A stretch of DNA of 64,000 bases from Epiperipatus broadwayi (GCA_028023455.1 JAQFVV010006232.1:1312008-1376007); one strand, 5' to 3'; positions 13,274 through 24,611 are shown, numbered from the stretch's first letter. Made by a program: numbers and translations. Notes: generated from the sequence alone by a model not told the origin.

Positions 13274-13638
13274 CTTAGTATTTGTCTGAAGGTTTGTAAT
13301 GATGGTATATTATAAGATGTGATATGTTGGACTATTTCCATCATTTAGGAGTGAATGTTGAATGTATAGAAAATTTTAAGCTTTATTTAAACTTTCCAAA
13401 TACAAACAACTTGTTTAGTAAAAACACACAATTAGACAATACAAGTTAGTAATTGCACAATGTTTCGAGTAGTATTAATCTCCACTCTTCTTCAGGTGTT
13501 GCTGGCCTATATGCACAGTGACAATATTCACTTAAAGGTTGAACTTGCACCTTTAGATTCTTGAATATTGAATTTATGGCAAACACTCTACCAACTGGGC
13601 TATTCTGTCAAAGGCAACATATAGTAGAAATTTGATAC
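13274..13638 (-). repeat. Pseudo-LTR, upstream (5') copy of the PLE
   Basis: Direct repeat of 10527-10882. In element sense it carries an A-box TAGCCCAGTTGGTAGAG (complement of about 13588-13602), a B-box-like block, and CTGAAGA ... ACTCGAAAC (complement of 13463-13495), the better hammerhead-like copy. Lying upstream of the coding region, it is where a promoter would be expected. Confidence 0.85.
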
Positions 13639-13788
13639 TATATGTTGCCTTTGACTAACCTGTATTGTCTAATTGTGTGTTATTACTAACAAATTGTTTG
13701 TATTTGGAAAGTTTAACTTTTAAAATTTTCTATACATTCAACATTCACTCTTAAATGATGGAAATAGTCCAACATATCACATCTTATT
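13639..13788 (+). repeat. Inverted, internally deleted pseudo-LTR
   Basis: This segment is the reverse complement of the pseudo-LTR outer parts: atatgttgcctttga, then directly ctaacctgtattgtct, and on to caacatatcacatctta. About 155-160 bases present in the direct copies are missing, from the tRNA-like boxes through the hammerhead-like core. It forms a hairpin with the adjacent direct copy. Confidence 0.8.
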
Positions 13789-13797
13789 TATCTTAAT

Positions 13798-15196
13798 GAT
13801 TTGAAGTAAAAATAATGACACTTTCATGCAGATTTGCAGCTTTGGCATTACAATGACATTGCAATTATTACAATTTTCTCTACGTTGTTTTAAGACCATA
13901 TATAACATTATAATATGGTCTGTAGTTTTTTTCTTTTTTTGCAGCTACAATTTAATTTATTAGTTTAAAAAATCTGAAGATGTCAGAATTATAAAAGCCT
14001 TTTGCATATTAACAGTATCCTATTAAAATATTGCCATGAGGGAAGTATCCCAGAAGTCAATAGATATGAGAATTTTTGATTTTCTAATTGTTTTAGCCTT
14101 AGAAAAAATAACTAAATAATTTAGATTTCTAAAGACAAAAATGTAATTTTTAATTTGTTTATAAATTAGAAGTTATGATGCAATACTTTTGTAAAAGACC
14201 AATTTTTAAACCAAAAACTAAATCAATAATAGATTGTCTTTGAAAACAATTTGTTTTTGTTTTTTTAATGATAACTTCAAAAAAGATTGTTATGGCAAGT
14301 GGAAGCAGTTTTTTCTGGGTAAGATAGTCACCTTTATCAAAATGGTAAAGAACATATTTTTTACAATTTTAATAACAAGAAATAATATATTGATTTTTAA
14401 AATTATTTTTTCTTCTTTAATAAAATATTAAATTTATCTTCTTTAAGAACATAAAATTTAAATATCTAATATTTCTTTCTACTAAATTGTTGGATAAACA
14501 AATTATATTCAATGACAATGAGCATTATCGTTATATATTAGAACTCCATTTACATAATTATTTTTATATTTTTAAATTGACATGTATTTAATTTTAAAAT
14601 GCATTTTATTTGAAAACTTAAATAATGTTAAAATTATCAATATATTATATTAAAAAGATATAATTGTAAAAATAAATTCTTCAAATATGGATAAATATTA
14701 ATAAAATAATTTCTAAATTCTGTCCAAAATACAATCGTGGAGTTCACTGATAATCACGTTAATTAAAGTAAAAATTATTAAATATTGTCATGGCAGAAAA
14801 ATGAACTGTAAAATATTTTTGTAATATGCAGAAGTCTTAAAAATTTGAAGAATTTCTTGAGAATATGAAATGGGTGAAAGCAAATAAGTGTGTTTGTATT
14901 GATTCCAAATGCGACTGATACTTAAAAACAGCAAACCAATTAGCAGTAATTTGCTGATAATGAAACTGCCATTAAATTTCCATTGGAGAAAATAATATCA
15001 TTCAAAGTTATCAACTGTAATGACAGTACACTGTTCATTTTACTTAAAAAGATTTAAGATGTGGTACAGTGAGTTTTTATTGCTTTTATTTTTTGAAATG
15101 TAAGTAAATGAGTAAACACAAACAGTAAATAAATATACAAATGTGCTTTCTACATTATTTTTTTTTAAAGTTTTGTTTATATGATCTCAACTTACT
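13798..15196. other. AT-rich stretch with a weak repeat relative
   Basis: No gene seen. Short blocks such as ggcattacaatgacattg and gatgcaatacttttgtaaaag resemble blocks at about 29700-30050, so this may be a very diverged copy of the repeat there. Confidence in that relation is low. Confidence 0.35.
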
Positions 15197-15420
15197 TAAT
15201 AATGCTCAAGGCTAGATAGGTTTAAAAATGTAAATTCTCTAAAAATTGTCGTTTTAAACAATACCAATATCCATAACAATCAACAATCTCAATCTGTAGG
15301 TAGAAACACATCTTTGTTTATGATCTAATATGATTATATAGAGACTAAAGATTGAAGCTTGACAATAGAAAGTGACATTTTTGATGTGAAGAAGTTTAAA
15401 TAAACATCATTAAAGAGGTA
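15197..15420. repeat. Diverged repeat, copy 1 of a local pair
   Basis: Shares ordered blocks with 15487-15730: ggctagat(a)ggttt-aaatgtaaat, ataacaatcaa-aatc, atctttg/atgatttaatatg, tatagagac, and a closing aagtttaaataaac in one copy against gtttatttaaactt in the other. The two copies lie about 290 bases apart in the same direction. Confidence 0.5.
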
Positions 15421-15486
15421 AATATAACCTGTTCAGATAGCAGATTAACAAATATTTACTTGTAATTTTAACTATGTTTCAAGTTA

Positions 15487-15730
15487 GCAAAGCTCAGTCT
15501 AGATTGGTTTATAAATGTAAATTTATTAAAATAATAATTACTTGAACAATATAAATATCAATAACAATCAATAATCCCAATATCCATTGTCAAGGCAACC
15601 TCCTTTTAATAATAAAGGTGGAAATCTATCTTTATGATTTAATATGTTTATATAGAGACAAAGGATTACAACTGTCAGAAGAAGTTATATTTATCTGTTT
15701 AATGAGGTTTATTTAAACTTTATTGTATCA
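15487..15730. repeat. Diverged repeat, copy 2 of a local pair
   Basis: Second copy of the unit at 15197-15420. It carries an additional attgtcaaggcaacctcct block. The reverse complement of that block recurs at about 22692-22715 (aggatgttgccttgacaa), followed there too by gattgatattgttattggg. The family therefore has a third member in inverse orientation. Confidence 0.5.
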
Positions 15731-15969
15731 ATAATTTCACTCTCTGTAGCCAAGTTGTAATCTTTAGTTTTTATATAAACTTATATTGTACAATATTTAT
15801 TTTCTTTTCTTTACTGTCTGGTGTTTCTGAGTTTTCTGCTGTTTCTTTTTCATTTGATTAAACACTGTAACATTAGAACTTAGGAGGAAGACAAGAGATG
15901 ATAATGATGCATTTATAAGCAGAGGAGAATCTGATGTATCAGGCAATGTTTTTTTTTATTTTTGAAAAT

Positions 15970-16553
15970 AACATTTAAATGTCCAAAAATCCAGCTATCT
16001 AACTCAAATAGCAGTATGGGACTGAACCAAATTCAGATACACCATATATTAATAGCTCTAGCAATATAAAATTGCCAAAGCCTTAATAGCAAAAAAACTA
16101 AAATTAAATTGATAAAAAATCAAGTTGAATGACCTAATTTTAATAAAGCTCATATTTACAAATGTTATATATAAAGTAAGTTAAAAAACAAACTCTTAAC
16201 AAGCTTCAAAAATACCCTCAACCTCAGACTGCGGTTTCTGCATCTAGCATCATCAGTGAATTTGGTTCAGTCCCATACTGCTATTTGAGTTAGATAGCTG
16301 GATTTTTGGACATTTAAATGTCTGAAAGTTTCAGATTTTCTTCTCAATAGTTAGGCATTGATAAAATGCTAGACTAGTTCTAGTATTTTTATTCCCTAAC
16401 ACCTCACTGATGATGCTAGATGCAGAAACTGCAGTCTGAGGTTGAGGGTATTTTTGAAGCTTGTTAAGAGTTTGTTTTTAACTTACTCTATATATAACAT
16501 TTGTAAATCCAAGCTTTATTAAAATGAAGTCATCTGACTTGATTTTTTATCAA
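15970..16553. mobile_element. Foldback element with interleaved inverted repeats
   Basis: Two inverted-repeat pairs are interleaved. Arm A 15970-16036 pairs with 16257-16322 (catttaaatgtcc, ccagctatctaa, tatgggactgaacc blocks). Arm B 16114-16256 pairs with 16403-16553 (ttaacaagcttcaaaaatacc, ctcagactgc, gcatctagcatcatcagtga blocks). The order is A, B, A', B', with B touching A'. Block order matches the elements at 40962-42020 and 59633-60913. No coding capacity was seen, so it is non-autonomous. Confidence 0.75.
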
Positions 16554-19406
16554 TCTTTCTTCAAATACAACCAACTATATTTGATGCTTATCTTACTTTT
16601 CTTTACTATTTAAAAATACTGTAGATAAAAAATTGATTTTTGTATAGTAAAATACTATAAATATGAAATGGGGGTCTTCTTTCCTTTTAAATAATATGTG
16701 CTGTCATAGCAAGTAGTCATTTTCTCTTAATTATGCTAGTATAATATCCAGGCTTTTACATTAAGCTTATGGATCTTAAGATCTTTATTTTATGGAAATT
16801 TCTCACACCATTATGTCTCACAACTACATATATGAGGGTCACCTAGATTAACATCATTAGATTATTTCCATCGATTCTTCATGAAAGAATAACTTAATCA
16901 TATTAATCACATTCTGGTATGATCATTTATCTATCTCTAAAAATGTATTGCTAGCATCCATCATTACTATATACCAGCATAATAATATTACAATATTATC
17001 TTCACATTAATTGTTATCTTAAAAATCTAATGATGATGTGTTACAAAACAAAGTATATAATTGGTCAACCGTCAATGTTTACTTTATTACCTTAAAACTG
17101 AGATCAACAATTTTTATTAGCTTTTTTTATCATTCATACATTTAATCCTTTCATATTGACTTAAAAATTTCATTATTATACATTTTTTTAATATTATTAT
17201 AACTACCATTTCTTGGTTCTTTATCATGACAGTAAATTGATTATTAATTAATTCATACTTTAAAACCTATAATAAATTAACTTAAATTCTGTCACCTTAT
17301 AATAAAAACTCAAAGTATTGTTTTACCCCATTTTCAATCTTCTTTTTTTTCAAGCTTATTATGTTCTCATCCTAAGCATAATTTTTAAAGTAATTAATTT
17401 AAAACAAACATTAAAATATAATACATAGTAATAAATAAAATCGTTTAACTTAACTAATTTAATATTAAACTTAACACTAACATAATGTTGGCAATTATTT
17501 AAAATAATAGCCACAGAAAATAAAAGTATTGTTTTTTTTTTCTTTGTCTTATTCCTTGCAATTCCTTTCCATATACTTCAATATAATATCCAATCCTTCC
17601 TTGCAAACTATTACTGTAAACTATTATGTTTATTAGTGATTTCAAAGATATTCTACCATCATTTTGAAAATAATCACCAACAATAATAAACTGAAATCTT
17701 TCACTGTGAGATGCTTCTTGAGACAATTTTCCATATTTACATGGGAGATTTTTTCTACACATAATTATTATAGAAGTTAATGAAATCAGTAATTAAACAA
17801 ACATGTCAAACATGTATTTAAATGTTAATTATTTGAAGTATTGATTAATAAATTATTTTCACTTAAATCCTTCACTTCATCTTTATGTTTTATATAAGAA
17901 TTTCTTTTTTTATGATAAATGTAAATAAGTTTCTTGAAATTAAGTCTCTTGTAATATAATTTTTAATTTATTTAATCAACTTAAGCTTCTTATCTCTTCT
18001 TTATGAATTCTACTCCATTTTACTCTTCTTACTTTAAAAACATGAAAGGTTGAAACCTTTGACAGATGTGTCTTAAAAATGCTTATATGACAGCTTTCTA
18101 TCTCAATTCTACCTTATATTAAAGTTCTATACCTTCTCTTTTTTAATTCATGAAAGTTAATTATTCATATCTTGGTTTGGTTCTTCTTATTAGACAAACT
18201 ATTACTTAAACTATTCAATAAAGTAGATATAAAATGAAAATATTTTATTACATAAATGATTGTTCACTTTTTAATTACTTATAATGAAGTACTTTTATCC
18301 TTTTCCATTTTCCAATTTTATAATAATATATACTGGCAATTTTTTCCTTATTAGTATTTCAAAATTGTAGATTGACTTCCCAAATTATAACTTGTGAAAC
18401 TGATGAAAAAACTTCTTTAAATTACTCTACCATCTTGTTAAACTTCTCTTAAGTATTTTATATTCATTCCTTTAAGATTAATTAACTTATATAACTGTTG
18501 TATAAAATGAAATATTTTTATAATTTGATGAATTTGCAAAAATTTGATACAATTTAATTTACCTCTTGATTTTTTTTTCTGATCATCTGCCAATTCTAAT
18601 AATATCACCCAAACATGACATGAAAAACAATTGCTTAACCCTCATTGGTCAATAACTTGAAAATTGTTTATCAGTTCAATGTTTAACTTGTTATTTTAAA
18701 ATTAACACACATACAAAATTAATAAATATTTTAAGACTGATGAAATTCAAACAACATGTTATTTGAAATTTAAAATAATTTATTTACTTAACTTCATAGG
18801 AATATTTTAATAAAAATATTAAAATCAATATTTTATTGTCTTTATAATTATTTTAAAAATATATTAGTATTAAAATTACATACTGATATATAAAATGAAA
18901 ACAACTATGACTAAAAAAAGTGTATTTACTATCCTAAATTCTCTCTTAAAAGTTATATATTTTAAATTATTAGTGCCAGTTATATTTTTAAATTGCTAAA
19001 TTTTGGAATATTAAACACATTTCATATACTCCCTTATTACAGTGAACCAATTAAAAGATTACAATGCACTCTTACACAGAAAACAAAATTTTGAATTTAA
19101 TATCTTCTTATAAACTTTAATTAATACAACTTAGGTTAAACAATAAAAAATTTTGATTATTGCATTATAAGAAAACACTCCTATTTTTATTACATTAATT
19201 TTTATCAATTCTACAATTAAAACTTAGCAGAAATTATAAACTAACAATATTATTCATTTTACTAAAAGATACATATTAATTACTTAATAATACAAATAGA
19301 TAATTAAATTAAAATAAGCTTTATAACTTTCTTTTGAAGCCAAATTTAATTCTTTTACTAAAAAAAAATTACCTTCTAATAATTACATTGATTGAAGTAA
19401 ACCTTT
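16554..19406. other. AT-rich stretch; one unassigned minus-strand frame
   Basis: About 2.8 kb without a supported gene. The minus-strand open frame 17762-17499 (87 codons) has mixed composition including FIIVGDYF and GYYIEVYGKELQG and looks less random than most frames here. I recognise no domain. It may be decayed coding sequence related to the repetitive region just upstream of it on that strand, but that is a guess. Confidence 0.35.
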
Positions 19407-20135
19407 TCACTGAAAAACAGATTTCATTTTACATTGAATCTTTCTCTCTTCTATTACTATTTCTTGATGAATGTTAGACAAACTAAATGTATTCACCTGT
19501 TTAGTGACAAATTTCACTTTACATCTAATTTTATCACTAAATAACTTTTTATAAAATTCTAATGAATTATATAAAATCAATTCATCCCAACTAGTCTTCA
19601 ATTTACTGTTAATCATTTTCTGAAAAGAATTTCTTTTTCTATTATTCTTACATTGATCAAATACAAGTCTTTTCTGAAATACAGATTTTATTTTGCAATT
19701 AATCTTTACCTCATCTATCACAAATTCTTGTTTAAGATTAGAGAAATAAAACAAATTCATTTTTTCATTAATCAATTTCATTTTATAATTGATTTTATTA
19801 CCACATAACCTTATATAATCATACAATAGATTATATAAACTTAAATTATCATACTTATTCCTCATTTTATATTTAACTCTATTGACAAATGACAAACAAC
19901 TATTATTACTCCATAAATCAATCAAAATGGATTTTCCTGGAACAACAATTTTTATTTTACGATAAATTTTATTATTCTTCACTATAGTTTTATTAGTATT
20001 CCTGAAATCAAATAATAAGTTTTTACTGGTAATGGGCTTCAATTTGCAATTTATTTTAGCATTTTTGATCAATCTCTGATCAAATAAATATTGATCATAT
20101 ATACTATTCTGGTGTAAAATATTTTTCAGTTTCAA
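19407..20135 (-). CDS. Internally repetitive Lys/Cys module protein, unrecognised
   Basis: A 242-codon minus-strand frame, the longest non-microsatellite frame of the window other than the LINE C-terminal region. It is built from alternating modules. A short motif of type KI-x-CK-x-K occurs at residues 27-36, 114-123 (Tyr replaces Cys), 144-154, 202-211 and 232-242, twice followed by SVFQ. Between these motifs two 20-residue A modules (124-143 and 212-231) share the pattern N-x-F-x-x-SN-x-x-QE-x-VI-x-E. Two longer B modules (37-113, 155-201) share LxFD near the start and LYN-x-L near the end. The protein is very basic and AT-biased. No signal peptide or transmembrane segment is evident. It ends in a TGA. 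The coiled-coil-like frame at 20481-20233 and more upstream coding-like sequence precede it on the same strand, so it may be the tail of a larger broken gene. I do not recognise the family. A gag-like retrotransposon product or a decayed host repeat gene are both possible. Confidence 0.45.
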   Translation of the reverse strand: MKLKNILHQNSIYDQYLFDQRLIKNAKINCKLKPITSKNLLFDFRNTNKTIVKNNKIYRKIKIVVPGKSILIDLWSNNSCLSFVNRVKYKMRNKYDNLSLYNLLYDYIRLCGNKINYKMKLINEKMNLFYFSNLKQEFVIDEVKINCKIKSVFQKRLVFDQCKNNRKRNSFQKMINSKLKTSWDELILYNSLEFYKKLFSDKIRCKVKFVTKQVNTFSLSNIHQEIVIEERKIQCKMKSVFQ

Positions 20136-20160
20136 TTTATTTTTATATTCCTTAAATTTT

Positions 20161-20735
20161 CCTCATGAAAATTAAGTAAACTACATATATTCATTTGAAT
20201 CTTAGGTTTCATTTTACAAAAAATGATATTATTTAACCTTTTTTTCTATCATCCACAAAATTAAGTACCCTATCTTTTCTAAAATTAGTTTCTTTTTCAC
20301 CTACTAAATTCTCTTTTATTAAGAAATTATCTTTATCTTTTAAGATTTTCAACATTTTACTATGGTTATTAATTTCTTTTGGCATCTCTTTCAAATGTTC
20401 ATCCATCCTAGATCCAAATGTATGGCTGTTTACTATTTCCCCTTTTATAATACTTATATCCGCATATATATTATTTTCCATTTCATCAACATTACTCTTA
20501 ATTTCTTCCTTATTAACATCTAATTTTTATTCATATCATCTTTATTATCATCTAATTTTTTATTATGATTTCTTATCTGTTCATTCTATACATCTAATTT
20601 TTAATTCATTTGCTTCATATCTTCTTTAATATCCTGCATAAATTTCATTATTATATTCAAGTCAATACTATTCCCAGTGCACTTTAAACCTACAACTTTT
20701 TTTAACTCTACCTCTTTAATATCACTCACCTTCCT
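20161..20735 (-). pseudogene. Coiled-coil-like coding remnant upstream of the repeat protein
   Basis: Minus-strand reading from about 20735 gives IKEVELKKVVGLKC, MKFMQDIKEDMKQMN, then repeated short blocks of type KLD-x(5)-IRNHNKKLDDNKDDMN, interrupted by stops. The open frame 20481-20233 (82 codons) continues with MENNIYADISIIKGEIVNS, EHLKEMPKEINN and FVDDRKKG. About 20225-20180 holds another CKMK motif in a shifted frame, matching the module motif of 20135-19407. Heptad-like charged and hydrophobic spacing suggests a coiled coil, as in the N-terminal part of some gag-like proteins. That assignment is inference. A tttattttatag-G splice-acceptor-like site lies at about 20730-20745. At least three stops or frameshifts are needed to join the parts. 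Confidence 0.4.
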
Positions 20736-20745
20736 ATAAAATAAA

Positions 20746-22775
20746 TATTTATTTTCAATACTTAACTAAAAATATTATGGTGTTTATGTTATTAAAAAAC
20801 ATTTTTTGCCATATCACAAATCACATATATATGAGCATCTCCTCACAACCATCAAATACTAATTCTAGATTTAACCTCATATATTTCTTAAGTTACCATT
20901 TTTAACTACCTATTTTTATTATTATTATTTTTAAACTTCATTCCAATATCAATTTGCTTTTTTCTCCTTTTGAACCATATTCACATTAGTCATATCCCCT
21001 TTATTATTTTAATAAACCACCCAAAACATTATTAATATAGTCTATCCAAAAATAAGAGCATAAGTCATATGTCAATTCTATTTTTAATTGTAGACCAAAT
21101 ATATCAACTTTAGTTTAATAGAACTTTTTACTTAATATGATGGTCTAATAATAGTTAAATTGCAATATTATAATGACTGACTATGTTTCAAAAGGTTTGA
21201 GAGATCTTGAAACATCTTGGAATAAAATTCTCAATATATATGATATTAATGTTAGGAAAAATGTGAAATGCTATGTTACAAAAAAATATATGTTTGCCAT
21301 AAATAAATAAAAAAGGATATAAAGTAGAACAAATAATGGTTTAAATTATGAAAGGATTTAATTTAACATAAAAGAATAAAATAATGCTCATTTTCATGTA
21401 AAAAATTGGAAATATTATAAGAATTTGTTATGAGGCATATTATTTTAAAATGTTACTACATTAATTGGATGAAATTTTATACTGAACGATGTTTTTTGGA
21501 ACCTAGATGAATATCAGATATATTTGATTAAATGACTTTTGTCTTGCCTCTGGATTATTAAGAAGTATCAGAACTTGCAAACTATAATTTCATGTAATAT
21601 ATTACTTTTATTATTATTGTGTTTATATTAACAAATGTGTTTTAACTGAATAATTCATGAAAGAGATATCCAAATAATCCATGGAAATTTTTTTCAGATT
21701 TTATGGTTTATTATATATACTTATTTCTTATTTACTTATATATTTGTTTAATGTAGAATAGATGTATTTGTTTATATTACATAAATAAGTTAACCAAAAA
21801 CAAAATTAGATAATTTTAAAACAAAATTCTTAAATATCTTTATTGATTTTTTATATAATATTTAAAGTATGTTTTGTTTGTTTTATTATTTTTATATAAG
21901 TTTGAAAAGCAATATACTTTGGGTAGATATAAATCAGTAATATGTATAATAATATATAAATCATATACATTTGTGAAATATAAGTAATTAAATTGGTCAT
22001 CTTTCATTTATGACTAACAAGATAATAAAGAAACTAAAACAGACTTAGTTATTTTTTAAATATATTTTGAAGTTTATTTATTATTGTTTATATAGATATC
22101 TTTAGCATCACTTTTTAGAAACATAAGTTAGAAATTTTGACAACACGTACCTTTAAATTATTTTATTCATTCTTCGATTTATATCTTATTATTTAACTAT
22201 ATATATATATGTTAATAAATTTTATTTTTTTAAAATTAATCTAGAAATTATTTTTAGTTTATTGATGACATTATAATTTGGTAACAATTTAAATAGTCTC
22301 TACATAAATTTATTTATATATCTTAATAATTTATTACTTTGTTTTAATAGTTTTTTTTTATTTGTTAAGTCACTACATTTATTTATTTTAAGTTAAGTGA
22401 TTGGCAGACAACATTATTAGTATTTTTATAATTTATATTTTTTAAATATTATTTTATAAATATTTCATATTAATACAATTAGGTATTTTAAGTAGAGTAT
22501 AATAAAAATTTTAATTGAAGTATATAGCTATTTTATACTATTACAAAATTAATAATCAAACATGATGGGCTATTTGATTAATTAATTACAGTATATTCAC
22601 TTTTATTCCATTACAGATTTATTAATAGGAATAGTTGGTGAGTTATTAATTTTTGTAACATTACAATATAATACATATATATTATTGCTAAAAGGATGTT
22701 GCCTTGACAACAGTTTGAAATTGTTGATTGATATTGTTATTGGGAATGTCTAAGTGTTAAATAGTTTTTTATGAT
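20746..22775. other. AT-rich noncoding stretch
   Basis: No gene supported. A small inverse relative of the 15.5-kb repeat is at about 22690-22750; otherwise nothing stands out. Confidence 0.45.
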
Positions 22776-22799
22776 ATATATATATCACCACCACCATCA

Positions 22800-23428
22800 T
22801 CATCAACCATTATCAATCCACTGCAGGATGAAGATCTCTCCATTTTCAATCCATCTTTTTCGATCTTTAGCTTCTCTTTTCCACATCACTCCTGCATACT
22901 TTTTTATTTCATCCATCTATCTCACATGTGGTCTCTTTCTGGATCTTTTACAATCTCTTGGAATCCAGTTTAAGATTTCAATTATCCATCTATTATTATC
23001 TCTTCTAGAAATATGTCCATTACAACTCCACTTCAATCTTTTAATTTTTTCAATGAGGTCAATAACACCTGTTTGCTCTCTTACCCATATATTGCATTTT
23101 TTGATCTCTCCTTGTTACTCCCAACATGCATCTCTTCATATTTTTTTGAGTGGTCTGAAATCTCTGTATTGCTCTTCTATTAAGTGTCAGTTCATGGTAA
23201 AACACATTTGTTAAAAACCTTCCTTTTCAAACACCTAGGCATATTTCATTTTAGTATCAAGTTATTTCTACCAAAAGCACACCAACCAAGTTTAATTCTA
23301 TGATTAATTTTATCCATTATGTTTTCATTTGTATTAATAATCTGACCAAAGTATTTGTAACTGTTAACTTCTTCTAATTCATCACAATCAATCTTTATTT
23401 TTATATTTTGAGCAAATCGATTAAACAT
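22800..23428 (-). pseudogene. RTE C-terminal region remnant
   Basis: The frame 23428-23246 gives FNRFAQNIKIKI, VNSYKYFGQIIN and IKLGWCAFGRNN, the conserved thumb region. After a stop, further frames read TLNRRAIQRFQTTQKNM, CMLGVTRRD, then IKRLKWSCNGHISRRDNNRW, ILNWIPRD, a KRSRKRP block, DEIKKYAG and DRKRWIENGEIF, ending WIDNG-stop. These are the family's typical C-terminal blocks in the right order. Several stops are present. Confidence 0.85.
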
Positions 23429-23454
23429 TACTTTAGTCTTTTTAACATTTATCT

Positions 23455-24522
23455 TTAGTCCTGCAACATTTCCTGAAGCTCTGAAGCATTATTTGCAAAA
23501 ACAACTACATTGTCTGAAAAATCTAAATGACTTAAATGATCTCCATTTACTTTCATTCCTTTAGTTTCCCATTTTAATCCACAAAATACTTTTTGCAGCA
23601 CTGCTGTAAAAAGTTTTGGAGATATAGAGTCACCTTCTCTTACATCCTTCTCAATGCTGACTTTCCCAGTATTATTATGTAATCTAATTGTTGCTGTTGC
23701 ATTTTTATAAATATTCATACCTTGATGATCCAATGCTTTAATCACTGAAGAAATGTTTATAGAATCAAATCCAAAACATAATGGCAACTCATATTCATTT
23801 GTTCTTTCTATAACTTCTCTCAATATCTTGATATGATCTATTGTATTAAAACCATTTTTAAATCCAGCTTGTTCTCTTGGTTGGTGGAAACCGAATGTTC
23901 TCTGTCTTGGTAAAAATTTTGTATAAAACTGATAAAAGGCTGATAGGTCTGTAATTTCTAATATCTTCTTTATCACCTTTTTTAAATATTAATATTATTA
24001 CTGCATTCTTTCAATCATCTGGTACATCTTTATTATTTAGACATTTGGTATATAACTTTCTAAAAATTTTCTATTTCTTCACACTGCTTCTTTTAATATA
24101 TCAATTATAATTCCATCATTATCTGGAGTCTCTCCTTTCTTCATACATTTAATTGCATGTCTCACTTCTTCATTTAAAATTCTGGGCAATTCGGAAAATG
24201 TAATAGATATAGAAGGTACTTGTTCTTTATTACTATATAATTCTTGATAAAAGTCTTCTATCCATTTCATGATGTCATCTCTCTTTTTAGTAATAATTCC
24301 ATCTTTTTTTCTTATTGCAGATATAAATTTTCTACCAATACCAAAATGTTGTTTTACATTCTTGAGTCTTCTATTTTCTTCTACAGCTTTCCTTGCTAGT
24401 TCACAGCTATACTTTCTTATATAATTTTCAACTCTTTTCCGCATCATTTTACAAAATTCAAGATATTCATTTTTTTTTAATGTATCATTTTTGTATATCT
24501 TAATATTCCTTATTTTCTTCAT
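23455..24522 (-). pseudogene. RTE reverse transcriptase remnant
   Basis: The frame 24522-24079 holds the linker and fingers (FGIGRKFISAIRKKDG, FYQELYS, RHAIKCMKKGETPDNDGI). After a frameshifted stretch encoding the NYRPISLL block, the frame 23976-23455 continues with [16 protein letters not shown] and the palm. At about 23769 the text runs CFGF directly into DSINISSVIKAL. The segment that should carry motif A (V-D-Y-E-K-A-F) with its catalytic aspartate is deleted in frame. Motif C reads FSDN (23520-23509) instead of FADD. Domain B survives as REGDSISPKLFTAVL. The catalytic site is therefore lost, beyond the frame damage. Confidence 0.88.
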
Positions 24523-24611
24523 AAATTCTCTAGTTTCAGTAGAAATTTTATTGGTGAATTGCTGCTTTTTTCTACCTGCTATCTTTGTTGCAGTTTTTAA
24601 AATTGTATCAG

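Larger units (their letters stand above)
10527..13788 (-). mobile_element. Penelope-like retroelement (EN+ PLE), degenerate
   Basis: The element has two direct pseudo-LTRs (10527-10882 and 13274-13638), a body coding on the minus strand for reverse transcriptase and GIY-YIG endonuclease, and an extra inverted, internally deleted pseudo-LTR at 13639-13788. The nine bases tatcttaat occur directly outside both ends (10518-10526 and 13789-13797) and are a plausible target-site duplication. This would make the whole structure one insertion. Penelope-like elements are known for pseudo-LTRs and complex or inverted copies, so the layout fits the family. The coding part is broken by stops and frameshifts. 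Confidence 0.88.

Noticed and set aside
22771-23214. 147-codon plus-strand frame
   Set aside because: Antisense of the RTE C-terminal region, whose minus-strand blocks are clearly the real coding sense.
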